64,000 nt of DNA from Corbicula japonica (lineage: Eukaryota > Mollusca > Bivalvia > Venerida > Cyrenidae). Location: the NCBI GenBank assembly GCA_038501625.1, contig JAZAYU010000035.1, positions 816,001-880,000 on the forward strand, read 5' to 3'. This document shows, piece after piece, positions 24,301 through 32,310 of the stretch; positions within the stretch are counted from its first letter, which is position 1; the number at the start of each line of letters is the position of its first letter. The notes beneath the pieces were generated by a model that saw nothing but the letters and a program-made list of their open reading frames with translations, searched no databases and was not told the origin of the DNA. Position numbers and translations under genes: made by a program.

Positions 24301-26839
24301 GACCATCTACGGATCTACCTCTATAACTTTTTATTTGTGTTTAGTAAACCATCAAAGAATAAAAACTCCAAGTTGTTCTGTAAGAGATTAATATCATTTT
24401 ATTTTATATGAATATATATTTTCTATAAATAAACAGAACGATACATACTAGGCTTAATATTGCAAAGCATGTAAAACACAATGATAGGACGTTCAGAACA
24501 AACAAGCACATTTTACTATTTCATACAATTTTATTGACCGTGACAATGCTTCCAAAAGTCGGTTAAATTGAAGCTGGCATAGTTGCGAGTGAAAAGTTGA
24601 TAAGATGTATACGGTAGACGTTTTGTGAAAATAAGATTTTTTCGATGTGAAAAGAAACATATATACTAAAAATGAGGTATTGTCATAGTGTGTTGACTAA
24701 TGGACAGTTTCCTGGTACCCAAGCATTCTGTCTCCAAACGGGACTGTTGTAGCTCTAACATGTGTTAAATGACATGTGTTAAGTAAACATTGTGCTTTAA
24801 CTTGGACCCCTAAATCTGATGTTTCGCGTGTCAAAGATTTTTACAGTATATTCTCTAATTGACATTACAATAGGTGTGAATAACTCGATTTTCATTACTG
24901 AATGGCTCTATTGATTTACTTAATAAATCATCGTTTCAATATGCAGTAAATAATACAATATTTCATCACATTCGTGTTCTATTGATCTATTATGCACTAA
25001 CTTTCAAATTTGATTATGCAGTTTCACACAATTTGTTTTGATCCGCACTTTACATTTAATCCGTTACAAAAGAACGCGTGCGCGCAGAAATCAATATACA
25101 GACATGTTATTTTCTACATGTACTTTGTAAACGGAAAATCATTTATCTTGACATTTATTGTGTCAAATTAATACCAAACCTTTTTGGTTGTCGTTCATTT
25201 TCGAATTTTTTTATGAACATTCGAATGCTTCAAATGCATTCGAAAGTTCAAAACCTTATCAGAACGTTCGAATGTTCGAACGTTCGTTTACATCCCTATT
25301 GAATATTCATGTTTACTCAAACATGCATCAAAAACAAATAACCCATAATTGTCATAAAAAAACAAAAGAGAATTTTTAACATGTGTGCAAACTTCAGAGT
25401 TTCTGTGTTATTTTTTGCTTGTGGAGACAAATATTACAAACAAACAGTTATTTTACATTTCCTGTTTAGAAGTTTTGGTTTATTTTTGCTTTAAACAATT
25501 TTTATTGTCTTTTAAATTTGAAAAATTTATACTTGTTGTAATCAAATAATTATGCCCACCTTCGAAAAAGGGGGGTATATTGCTTTGCATGACGGTTGGT
25601 CGGTCTGTCAGTCGGTCTGTCCATAACCAACCTTGTCCGATCAATAACTGGACGATGTTTTGACCTACAGATTTGGTGGGGGATTAATCATCACAAGTAG
25701 ATGACCCCTATTGATTTTGAGGTCACTAGGTCAAAGGTCAAGGACAAAGTGACCATCAATAAAATAAAAGCATAGTGGTGTTTGTGGGGCATACATGTTT
25801 TACAAACATCTCTTGTTATTGTTAAGTGTGAACTTGTGTTTATTTAACACTAAATACGAGTGAAAACTGGGAGGTAATGTTTGGTTTTTAAATTGTATAA
25901 TTTATTGTAACTTTGCAAAACAATTCAAGTATTTATTAGAGTTTATGTAAACAGTTTGGTAATATAAGAACTTTGTTTGGCTACACTTGTTGTTTTTAGT
26001 GCATTACTGTATTGAAATTGTCTTTGTCACTTCAGTGGAGACAGTGCGCAAGAGACCTGTGTCGGCACCAGCGGGGAGAATGATGAACAAAGAGAGAGCA
26101 CCGGATGTCTGGGACTATGTAAGCACATTTCTTATCTTTGTTAAAACTATGGCCAAAGATCATAAAACTAAGTTTTGAGATCAGTCTCAAACCTCAAGGA
26201 TCTGATTGGCTGAAATGGCGACTGATCGCCATTTCAGCCAATCAGGTGCTTGAGATTTGAGACTGATCTCCAGATTAAGTTTTATGATCTTGGACAAAGG
26301 TCTGGCATGTACCGCCTACCGTTCCGTACTCTGTACTTCACGTTACTGTTACAGTAGCAAATTGATAGAGGCCATCACTGATAATGTTAAAACTGACTTG
26401 TTGATAATGTTGTATTTTGGATTCATCAGTTTGACAGATCACTGTTAAAACTTGTTTGTTATGTTTGTTAACAAGTGAACAAATATTAAGGACAAATAAA
26501 ATTAACTGGCCAATAGTGACACCGCTGGGATTTGCTACACAAGGGTAACATAAAAATATTCATAATAAATGTATTATATGTAAAAAAAAGTTTGTGATAA
26601 AGGATATATCATCACCTAAATGCAAAAACAGTGTAAGTACCATTGAAATAAAATGGAATTATACTGTTTTTGCACTAAGGTGACGATTATCGTTTCTAGT
26701 ATTGAATGAGTTGACCAATCAGAATTGTAACAGTTGTGTTGGAAATGTTTAGATCCAGGCGAGATGGCAGCAGGAGGACCAGGTGACCAATGTGCTCCGA
26801 CAGTGGATAGTGGATGACAGAAAACATAGGAAGAAATGA
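6387..26839 (+). CDS. Armadillo/HEAT-like helical repeat protein, 18 coding exons, 1197 residues
   Basis: Exons: 6387-6627, 7150-7408, 8312-8496, 8949-9094, 10439-10630, 12155-12379, 13655-13770, 14467-14595, 15050-15312, 15727-15931, 16788-17427, 18111-18220, 19747-19964, 20941-21182, 21731-21827, 22549-22704, 26036-26118, 26753-26839. All junctions are AG/GT and keep one frame of 3594 nt ending in TGA. Residues about 85-165 form a disordered linker with repeated RP-x-SA/RP-x-TP motifs (RPASAF, RPTSAY, RPVSAP at the C-terminus). Residues about 230-655 and 980-1140 are Leu-rich amphipathic helices with armadillo/HEAT-like spacing (VRQNATEVMRSLCNC, CAALTLLSSL). Residues about 750-780 are a Lys/Ser-rich basic patch. 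There is no signal peptide and no catalytic motif. RP-x-SA linkers with armadillo repeats recall cilium/axoneme proteins, but I do not recognise a named orthologue. The ATG at 6387 is the first in frame after the acceptor at 6327. Exon structure is strong, function unknown. Confidence 0.88.
6693..6900. mobile_element. Family-1 TTAA foldback MITE, diverged
   Basis: TTAACCCGTTTCTCATAG opens the copy; the right end ATATGGAGTAAGG is decayed. Both GATCCAGAT hairpins are recognisable. It is in the intron between the first two coding exons of the armadillo gene. Confidence 0.7.
7464..7694. mobile_element. Family-1 TTAA foldback MITE, diverged
   Basis: TTAACTGTTTCCTCCATAT at the left and TTAAGGGTTA at the right, with weakened hairpins. 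It starts about 55 bases after the donor of the second coding exon. Confidence 0.7.
7753..7990. mobile_element. Family-1 TTAA foldback MITE, well preserved
   Basis: TTAACCCTTTCCTCCATAG and TATGGAGGAAAGGGTTAA are perfect inverted ends. Between them the left hairpin has a GAACAGTTTAGATCC-type arm and the right one a GACAAGTTCAGATCC-type arm. Confidence 0.85.
8526..8624. mobile_element. Family-2 palindromic foldback, shortened
   Basis: CCAAGATCATAAAACTAA pairs with TTAGTTTTATGATCTTGG. The left CCAAT half (TGATTGGCTGAAATGG) is kept, but the right half is mostly deleted. It starts 30 bases after the donor of the third coding exon. Confidence 0.75.
9123..9242. mobile_element. Family-2 palindromic foldback
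   Basis: GGGCTGAAGGTTATAAAG at the left, TTTTATAACCTTGGGC at the right, with TGATTGGCTGAAATGG and CCATTTCAGCC at the centre. It starts 29 bases after the donor of the fourth coding exon. Confidence 0.75.
9320..9465. mobile_element. Family-2 palindromic foldback, diverged
   Basis: The arms GGGCCTAAAATCACAGAAG and TTTTATGATCTTAGGC pair. Both AAATCTCAAGCAT and its inverse are present; the left CCAAT box has decayed (TTAATTGGCTC). It is the second copy within 350 bases in the same intron. Confidence 0.7.
10191..10381. mobile_element. Family-1 TTAA foldback MITE with internal deletion
   Basis: TTAACCTATTCCTCCATAG and TATGGAGGAACAGGTTAA are intact ends. The left hairpin is complete; most of the right hairpin is missing, leaving 191 bp. 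It ends 57 bases before the next coding exon. Confidence 0.8.
10670..10906. mobile_element. Family-1 TTAA foldback MITE
   Basis: TTAACCATTTCCTTCATAG and TATGGAGGAAAGGGTTAA bound 237 bp with both hairpins. It starts 40 bases after the donor at 10630. Confidence 0.8.
11010..11120. repeat. Family-1 fragment (right hairpin only)
   Basis: Only the right half remains: a decayed GACCCTGATCAGA arm pairing with TGATCTGGGTTTACAC, followed by GAGGGTTAA. No left terminus is found. Confidence 0.55.
11130..11809. mobile_element. hAT-like MITE, CAGGGATGGGA ends
   Basis: The ends CAGGGATGGGAACGAGTA and, inverted, TAGGGATGGGAATGAGTA are typical of hAT elements. Subterminal GAGTACT / TCGAGTACTCGAG motifs occur near both ends. 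A clean 8-bp target duplication was not found, so the flanks have probably diverged. There is no transposase frame. Confidence 0.7.
12391..12840. repeat. 30-bp minisatellite in an intron
   Basis: Eleven units of about 30 bases (core TTCTGCTGATCCAAATTAG) run from 12391 to 12720, then decay to 12840. The array starts 12 bases after the donor of the exon ending at 12379. Lone half-units recur near 13190 and 13220. The period is a multiple of three, so it keeps a false frame open on the minus strand. Confidence 0.9.
13369..13538. mobile_element. Family-1 TTAA foldback MITE, left end missing
   Basis: It begins inside the left hairpin (TGTGCCATCTGATCAGG) and keeps the complete right hairpin and the TATGGAGGAAAGGGTTAA end. 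Confidence 0.7.
14815..14928. repeat. Short tandem repeat of about 24-26 bp
   Basis: Five imperfect units share ACTAGATGGTGTG and GTTCACTTACT. The array is intronic, between the exons ending 14595 and starting 15050. Confidence 0.6.
16125..16190 (-). repeat. Possible tRNA-derived (SINE-like) fragment
   Basis: On the minus strand GTGGATTCGATTCCTCCC resembles a pol III B box (GGTTCGANTCC). No convincing A box or tail is seen, so this is tentative. Confidence 0.25.
16548..16765. mobile_element. Family-1 foldback MITE, decayed
   Basis: The left end TTACCCCTTTATTCCATAT is followed by weakened hairpins; the right end is reduced to CCATAAAGTAAAGCATTAA. It abuts the acceptor of the exon starting at 16788, about 22 bases away. 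Confidence 0.6.
17835..17975 (-). repeat. Dispersed repeat, 'GGATCC(A/G)GAGG' family, copy 1
   Basis: Read on the minus strand it contains GGAGCGGATCCGGAGGGG, then TTTGGGGCAGCAATATTTA and TGGAAATCTTGCATCTGACC. The same ordered blocks occur on the plus strand at 50.38 and 57.14 kb. Confidence 0.6.
18262..18494. mobile_element. Family-1 foldback MITE, diverged
   Basis: AATCCTTTACTCCATTTAT and ATGCAGTAAAGGGTTT are the ends; both hairpins are present but shortened. It starts 41 bases after the donor at 18220. Confidence 0.65.
19096..19240. mobile_element. Family-2 palindromic foldback, near perfect
   Basis: CTGAAGGTTATAAAACTGAG ... CTCAGTTTTATAACCTTGG form the outer arms. The centre TGATTGGCTGAAATGGCGAC / GTCGCCATTTCAGCCAATCA is a perfect inverted pair carrying two CCAAT boxes. 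The whole 145 bp could fold as one hairpin. Confidence 0.9.
20692..20896. mobile_element. Family-1 TTAA foldback MITE, diverged
   Basis: TTAACTCATTACTCCATAA and AGTAAAGAGTTAA ends; the left hairpin is largely lost. Its right TTAA ends 44 bases before the exon at 20941, so it lies across the expected branch-point region. Confidence 0.7.
22362..22479. mobile_element. Family-2 palindromic foldback, left CCAAT half deleted
   Basis: GCCCAAGATCATAAAACTAA pairs with TTAGTTTTATGATCTTGGGC. Only the right CCAAT box (TCAGCCAATCAG) remains. It ends 69 bases before the exon at 22549. Confidence 0.8.
22882..23110. mobile_element. Family-1 foldback MITE
   Basis: The left end TTATCCCTTTCCTTGGTAT is one base from TTAA; the right end is AAACAGGAAAAGGGTTAA. 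Both hairpins are present. Confidence 0.75.
23275..23870. repeat. Bivalve-type dispersed repeat, about three degenerate units
   Basis: GCATGCAAACTTTAACC-type blocks recur at about 23290, 23627 and 23790. AGTGTACAAAGTTTCAAAG-type blocks recur between them. The array ends in a GC-rich tail, AAGCGAAAGCGACACCGACG, common in bivalve repeats. No coding frame. Confidence 0.6.
24080..25298. mobile_element. hAT-like non-autonomous element with perfect 8-bp target duplication
   Basis: The element starts TAGGGATGGC and ends CATCCCTA. TTGAATAT lies directly on both sides (24072-24079 and 25299-25306), the 8-bp duplication expected of hAT transposition. Clusters of TTCGAATGTTCGAA-type palindromes occur just inside both ends and are likely transposase-binding repeats. 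There is no long frame in its 1219 bp. It sits in the largest intron of the armadillo gene. Confidence 0.88.
25552..25820 (+). repeat. Bivalve-type dispersed repeat ('ATGCCCACCTTCGAA' family)
   Basis: ATGCCCACCTTCGAAAAAGG leads into GTCGGTCTGTCAGTCGGTC and then a GAGGTCACTAGGTCAAAGG segment. These phrases recur in many bivalve genomes (from memory). It is intronic in the armadillo gene. Confidence 0.6.
26151..26295. mobile_element. Family-2 palindromic foldback, near perfect
   Basis: GGCCAAAGATCATAAAACTAA pairs with TTAAGTTTTATGATCTTGG; the centre is TGATTGGCTGAAATGGCGAC / CGCCATTTCAGCCAATCA. It starts 33 bases after the donor of the penultimate exon (26118). Confidence 0.88.
26603..26692. 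repeat. Small foldback element
   Basis: The arms CACCTAAATGCAAAAACAGT and ACTGTTTTTGCACTAAGGTG pair, and the flanks GATAT / GATTATC extend the symmetry. It lies 60 bases before the last coding exon of the armadillo gene. Confidence 0.6.
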
Positions 26840-27675
26840 TAAATATCGCTTGTTATCTGACTAGAACATTACACAGACATGTCAGCAGACATTTTATTAT
26901 ATCTGAGCTTTGCCTTCTGCTAAAGCTTCTAATTAGTTCAGAACATTGTTTCTTAATGTGTGTTAATAAGTGAGAAAACACAAAAACATGACGTTAATAT
27001 AATCTTTATGTTGTTAAACATATACAAACAATGTGGCGGTGGAAGCAACATCATGACACCTCCAAATGTCATGACATTGCGTATATCAGTGCTCTCAATG
27101 TGTTAGTGATGTCTGAGGGCATGGCACAAGATCTTTAACTGAGACAGCTGATTGGTTGAAGTTAAGGCAAGTCTCCAATGTAACTAATTGTAGCAAGGTG
27201 GATGTTTGAGACTGGTATGATACTAGGCCTCTTTTCTCCTCAAGCTGCAAAATGAGATGTTTTTAATAGTGTTAGAGATGATTGTTAAAAAAATCTATTT
27301 TACTACAGCCAAAATATTGTTAAGTATACATTTAGAGTTTATTTATTTAGATATGTATTTGTTTATTAGTTTATATACATCACAAAATTGTTATGAGAAA
27401 AGATGTATTTGGTTATATTTTTTTAACATTTTAGTTGTTACAATATTTGGAAAGAAGTTGTACTTTTCTATTATTTTCTCTTAACTAATATGTGGCTTGG
27501 CTTACTTATTTTGACTGAAAAATTGGGAAATACTTAATAAGGGTTAATAATAATAACCAATGTTGTCTGCTCAATTTTATGACTATCAGTTAATCAAATG
27601 ACTTCAACTTTTCCTGTAATGCACACCATTTATATTATGTACTTAGCTGAAATAAACATTATAATTAAAATGTGT
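26840..27675 (+). other. 3' untranslated region of the armadillo gene with candidate poly(A) signal
   Basis: After the stop at 26837-26839 the sequence is AT-rich and non-coding. The first AATAAA is at 27651-27656, so a 3' UTR of roughly 0.8 kb is plausible. A later AAATAAAA lies near 27903. Cleavage was not observed. Confidence 0.45.
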
Positions 27676-28149
27676 TAATGAGAAAATGGTAGATGATATT
27701 TGTTTATTTGAAAAATGGGAGAAGTTTAAAATGTCAAAAATATGACAGGGATCATATTGTTAAATACTGGGGTATCAGTATATTTTGTAATGGTTTATTT
27801 TTTGCGTATTTAGCACTGCATTAACACGAAAATTAATGCCAGTGAATTTATGTCTACGCAAAAATGTCATTTGCAGCGATTGCGTAAAAATTCGACCCTG
27901 TGAAATAAAATAATACCACAGCATTTTGTTGTTGCATATTGTTAGACAATAGTGTTTGTTTGTTATTGACAATCATAATTGTTATATGAAAGCAGATTTA
28001 CAGGATTATATCAAAGCGTTTACTTGTAAAAAAAAATCAAAGATCATAGTACATGTATATCTATGCAAGGAACATTTTTCATACCAAGCATCTGCATCAG
28101 TACCTTTACATGGATAAAGCAGGTGCTTTTTAAATTTCCACTCGGAATC

Positions 28150-28245
28150 CTCAGAAACAGTGGAAGAAGAGTGGTTTAGAGGTAGAGCGTCAAACTCCAG
28201 ATCTGGCGACTGCAGGCTTAAATCCCACTGGGGATATGATTTTTC
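28150..28245 (+). repeat. tRNA-derived SINE-like sequence
   Basis: GTGGTTTAGAGGTAGAGCG resembles a pol III A box and its flanks. About 45 bases later GCAGGCTTAAATCCCACTGG resembles a B box (GGTTCAAATCC with changes). Acceptor and anticodon stems do not pair well enough for a functional tRNA. It is followed by AT-rich sequence without a clear tail. Confidence 0.45.
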
Positions 28246-28789
28246 TGCAGTTTCCACAATTCACATTTTGTGCAAGTACTGCTTTCAACCTAGGAAACCA
28301 GTAACCAGGAAACCTAGAAACATAATTATATTAATAACATTGGTTTGTGCAAAGTTTGATAGAACTGCATTGTGCGGTTTGAGAGATTTTTATATTTTTC
28401 TTTTTTGTCTATGACAAAGCAATGCTTTAAATAGTTTGCTGTTAAAAAAATTCTCTGCAAAATTTGTGTTGTGTGATGGACCAGGCTGGTTTGGTTTGGT
28501 TAGACCTTCATACATTATTGTTGCTGAATTATAGAGATTTACTGACTATATATCTTTACTGTCTATTTAAAAAATGTTTTGTTCCATATATGTGCATGTA
28601 GTTCTTCATATTGTGCATTATAGTGTTATAGATATCTAGTCAGGCAGCTGCTTATGTTATTTATCAGTAGAATGTTTTCTAGTCAAGCGCTTTTATGCCA
28701 TAAAATGGTTGTAATCTGATCATCATTAAATGTTACTTCACATTTCCATATTAATGTGCATGTAATTTATGAATTTTACCTTACCCCTT

Positions 28790-28939
28790 TACTCCATATA
28801 TATTTTATTGCAGGGGCAAACAGTGTAGATCCAGATCAGCTGGCCCATCCATGTCATCTGATCACAGATGTGTCGGCATATCAGGATCTATGCCTGTTTA
28901 CAGTTTAAAATAACACGTATAGATGGAGTTAAGGGTTAA
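28790..28939. mobile_element. Family-1 foldback MITE, shortened
   Basis: CTTACCCCTTTACTCCATAT and GATGGAGTTAAGGGTTAA are the ends; one and a half hairpins remain in 150 bp. Confidence 0.65.
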
Positions 28940-29019
28940 GCATCATTATGTATATAATGCAGGCTTGTGATCAAGAACTGCTGAACGTATGTCCTGTACC
29001 CCTGTAGCATCTGTCCAGT

Positions 29020-29164
29020 GCCCAACGTTATAAAGCTGAGCATGGAAACCAGTCTCAAATCTCAAGCATCTGATTGGCTGAAATGGCGACTGGTCGCCAT
29101 TTCAGCCAATCAGATGCTTGAGATTTGAGACTGGTTTCCAATCTCAGCTTTATAACCTCCAACC
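29020..29164. mobile_element. Family-2 palindromic foldback, near perfect
   Basis: GCCCAACGTTATAAAGCTGAG pairs with CTCAGCTTTATAACCTCCAAC. Both CCAAT boxes are intact and head to head, separated by GGCGACTGGTCGCC. The hairpin spans the full length. Confidence 0.88.
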
Positions 29165-29214
29165 CAGTGTTTTATTTCCTTCATTAACCAGATAATGGCT
29201 CATCTGAAATTTAA

Positions 29215-30040
29215 AAACTAGGTCATAATGTCAGATCAAACAATTAAATCCACCAGAGGCTACATTTCACATCTTTTTATCACCAAACTTGTAGCACTTT
29301 TAAAATTTGGTCATCCTGGGGTCAAAAATTGTACATAAGGTCAAAATGCTTAATTTGATGGTAAAAACTGTGAGAATATTGGGATCAAAAATGGCCCACT
29401 CTGTCAAACTTGGTATGACAATTGCTTTTCATCCAGTTTTCGGCAAACTTAATTGGAATGTTTTTAAAGTTGATTATTTAAACTGGGTCATTGGGGTTCT
29501 AGAATTGCTCAATAGGTGAAATCAAAGTGGATGGAAGCTGTTAAGATGTCATATTTATCATCTGTGCAGAAGATTTTAAAACTAAGTTTAGAAACCAGTC
29601 TCAAATCTTAAGCATCTGATTGACTGGAATGGTGACCAGTTACCATTTCTACCGATCAGATCCTTGAGATTTGAGAATGGTTTCCATTCTCTGTTTTATA
29701 ATCTATTAGCCTGATTATGATCATAGTATCACAGAATGTGTATCTTAACGTATGGTGGACTGTTTGGAATCCTGGTTATCTGGAGTCAAAAATTAGTTCA
29801 CTTGGTCAAATTTGAGGACCCTATCAACACAAAGAGGCCAAATTTTTCAATCAAATTTCACACAAAAAATTCAGAATGTTAATCGTGATGATATGCTTGG
29901 CATATCAGATGATTTCTAAACTAGGTCATCTTTGGCCTAAAACTAGGTCAATGGGTCAGTTAAAAGGATTACATTGTAAGCTTTATAAAGGACATATTTT
30001 TCATCTCTATGTGTGCAGAACATTTTCCTGACATTTCTCT
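29215..30040. repeat. Diverged tandem copies of a bivalve 'GGTCA' repeat, with a family-2 insertion
   Basis: GGTCAT...TGTCA, TGGTATGACAATTGCTTTTC-like and AACTGGGTCATTGG-like blocks recur around 29220-29520 and 29750-29970. A family-2 element (29566-29709) separates the two parts. No coding frame is supported. Confidence 0.4.
29566..29709. mobile_element. Family-2 palindromic foldback, mutated centre
   Basis: TTTTAAAACTAAGTTTAGAAA and TTTCCATTCTCTGTTTTATAA arms. The CCAAT boxes have decayed (TGATTGACTGG, TACCGATCAG), so this looks like an old copy. Confidence 0.7.
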
Positions 30041-30357
30041 GCAATACTCAGGTGAGTTCAGCGTGCTGTTGTTGTATATACATATGTTTAACATTCCTTT
30101 TTTATATTTATATGCATTTCGATATAAATGAAATTGGATCCGTCCTTATTTATTTATATATTTAATTTAAGTGCATAGATTATTTATATTTTATACATTT
30201 ATAGTTTTATCATTGGTGATTTATTTAACATTCAAGTTAATGAAATGCATAATAATTATTCATACTGTTCAAATTTATTATCAAATATATGTGATTTAAA
30301 AGTGGTGATTATTGTAACTTTAATGATATGTAAACAAATCATGTGCTTTTACATGGG

Positions 30358-30502
30358 CAAGTTACCTATGATAACAGGCAGTTTTTCCTATGAAAACAGG
30401 TAATTTTTCCTATGAAAAACAGGTAATTTTACCAATGAAAACAGGCAACTTTACTTATGAACAGGCAATTTTTCCTATGTAAACATGCATTTTTGGCTAT
30501 AA
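30358..30502. repeat. Tandem repeat of about 27 bp
   Basis: Five imperfect units share CCTATGAAAACAGGTAATTTT. The array lies alone in AT-rich DNA. Confidence 0.7.
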
Positions 30503-30940
30503 AAAAGGAAAGCAGTCACTTTAACATTTAAAAACAGCCTTTTTTTATAGAAATCTTTTTTCCTTTTGAATGTTTTGTGTGTATTGTGAATCAATGGTAA
30601 CACAAATGAAATGCTGATGTTAACAATAAAAAAACAACAAAGTTATCAGAATAGTTTCACAGCATTTTTATAATCAAATGTAGAAAATTTTGGCTACAAA
30701 CAACATTTACTAGTGGTGTATCCCTTATGGTTAAATTACATGTTGATTTTTTTTTTAATTCTCATGGCCACTTAACCATTTTCTTTTCAGTGTGATAATT
30801 GCCTTGTATGCCTCAGCCAAGTACTTTAACTGCTAAGGAAAATAGATAAAAAACAATTTCATCATTTAGGTTCTAAAATGTTATGCTTTTTCAGAAATGC
30901 ATCTCTAGAATGGTTTGCCTTTGTTAAATACAGGTATGCA

Positions 30941-31181
30941 TAACCCTTTCCTGTACAGATACGCATTTTTACGCATGTGCGACCAGTGTAGATCCAGATC
31001 AGCCGGCACATCCGTGCCGTCTGATCAGGATCTGCACTGGTCGCATTTTGGTCAGAAATAACCTAATGAATCAATAAGCGAACAGTTTAGATCCTGATCA
31101 GACGGCACGGATGTGCCGGCTGATCTGGATCTAAACTGTTCGCCCTAGCAATAAAGGTGTGTCTGTACAGGAAAGGGTTAA
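30941..31181. mobile_element. Family-1 TTAA foldback MITE, best-preserved copy
   Basis: TAACCCTTTCCTGTACAGAT and CTGTACAGGAAAGGGTTAA are the ends. The left hairpin pairs GCGACCAGTGTAGATCC with GGATCTGCACTGGTCGC; the right pairs GCGAACAGTTTAGATCC with GGATCTAAACTGTTCGC. The right TTAA is also the left TTAA of the next copy. Confidence 0.9.
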
Positions 31182-31351
31182 CCCTTTACTTCATGGGATA
31201 TGGCTGTCCATGCTGCCTGCACTGTTTGCTTTAGATTTATTAGGTTATTTTTTACTAAGAAGCGACCAGTATAATTCCAGTACGGACTCAGCTGATCTCG
31301 ATCTACACTGGTAGCATGTTTTATAAAACCTATATGGTGTAAAGGGTAGAA
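31178..31351. mobile_element. Family-1 foldback MITE abutting the previous copy
   Basis: It starts with TTAACCCTTTACTTCATGG, using the same TTAA (31178-31181) that ends the preceding copy, and ends TATATGGTGTAAAGGGTA. The left hairpin is mostly lost. Confidence 0.7.
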
Positions 31352-31879
31352 GTATTTGTCTGATAGAAATCCTGGTTGTGGGTTTGAATCTCGTTCATTT
31401 ATACTGCAGGCATTAGAATTGCTCAATGTATTAATAGAGGTAGAGTTGCTGCTGTATTAATTGAATAATAAAATTAGAAGATGTTTCTGTTTTTTTTTGT
31501 GATGTATTGATGTATAGACTAGTGATGTCAGATGATTATGACATAAACTTAAAGAACAAACCTCAATATGTGAGTGACAAAATGCTGTCATAGTTATCCC
31601 AACCTAAGTATGGTGAAATCATTAATTTTCTTGGGTTGCTTACTTTTGTGGATTTCATGGAACAATTGATCCATGCATTCAAAGCCACAATGAAACATAA
31701 TATTGCACTAAATTGTATGTAAACATTTTTTTAATAAAAATCATGAATTTAAGAATCCATGAAAATGTTGTTTTATGGAAAACCGTGAACTGTTCTCATG
31801 AAAATGAATGCATTTGCAGTGTTGCAGAATATTAGTATTTACCAATATCTGAGGTGAACTGCTTCAAAATAGAAATCCT

Positions 31880-31982
31880 GCCCATGGCTGTAAAACTGAG
31901 TATGGAAACCAGTCACAAATCTCAAGCTTCCCAAGCAATTTCAGCGAATCATATTGTTCAGATCTGAGACTGGTCTCCACAG
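31880..31982. mobile_element. Family-2 foldback, decayed
   Basis: GTAAAACTGAGTATGGAAACC, CACAAATCTCAAGC and GATCTGAGACTGGTCTCC are recognisable; the central CCAAT pair is lost. Its right end joins the next repeat directly. Confidence 0.55.
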
Positions 31983-32175
31983 CACGGCGTCCACAGCGAT
32001 GTCCGCTCAATTGCTCAAACAGTTGTTGACCGATCTTCATGAAACTTGGGGAAAAAAGTTTATTGGCATAATATCTTGGTAACCAGTCAAATAGCTTAAG
32101 CTACAACAGAGTTATCGCCCTTTATTGGTACAAAAAATGGCAAATTCTTTGATGGGTGTATTTTGTGGCACTTTG
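31981..32175 (+). repeat. Dispersed repeat 'GCGTCCACAGCGATGTCCG', copy 1
   Basis: ACGGCGTCCACAGCGATGTC, TTCATGAAACTTGGGGAAA, GGCATAATATCTTGG and GTATTTTGTGGCACTTTGGC occur in this order. The same series, in the same orientation, is at 37.95-38.17 kb. Such blocks are common in bivalve genomes (from memory). Confidence 0.65.
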
Positions 32176-32310
32176 GCACTCTTGTTCAAAGTTGATATGC
32201 ATTTTGATCCATAATTTTAAATCCATTTGAGATACAAACTTCAGACATAAAAATATTCACTCTGTTACCTACATCATTACCAACAACACTGATAACTTCT
32301 CCTGGATATA

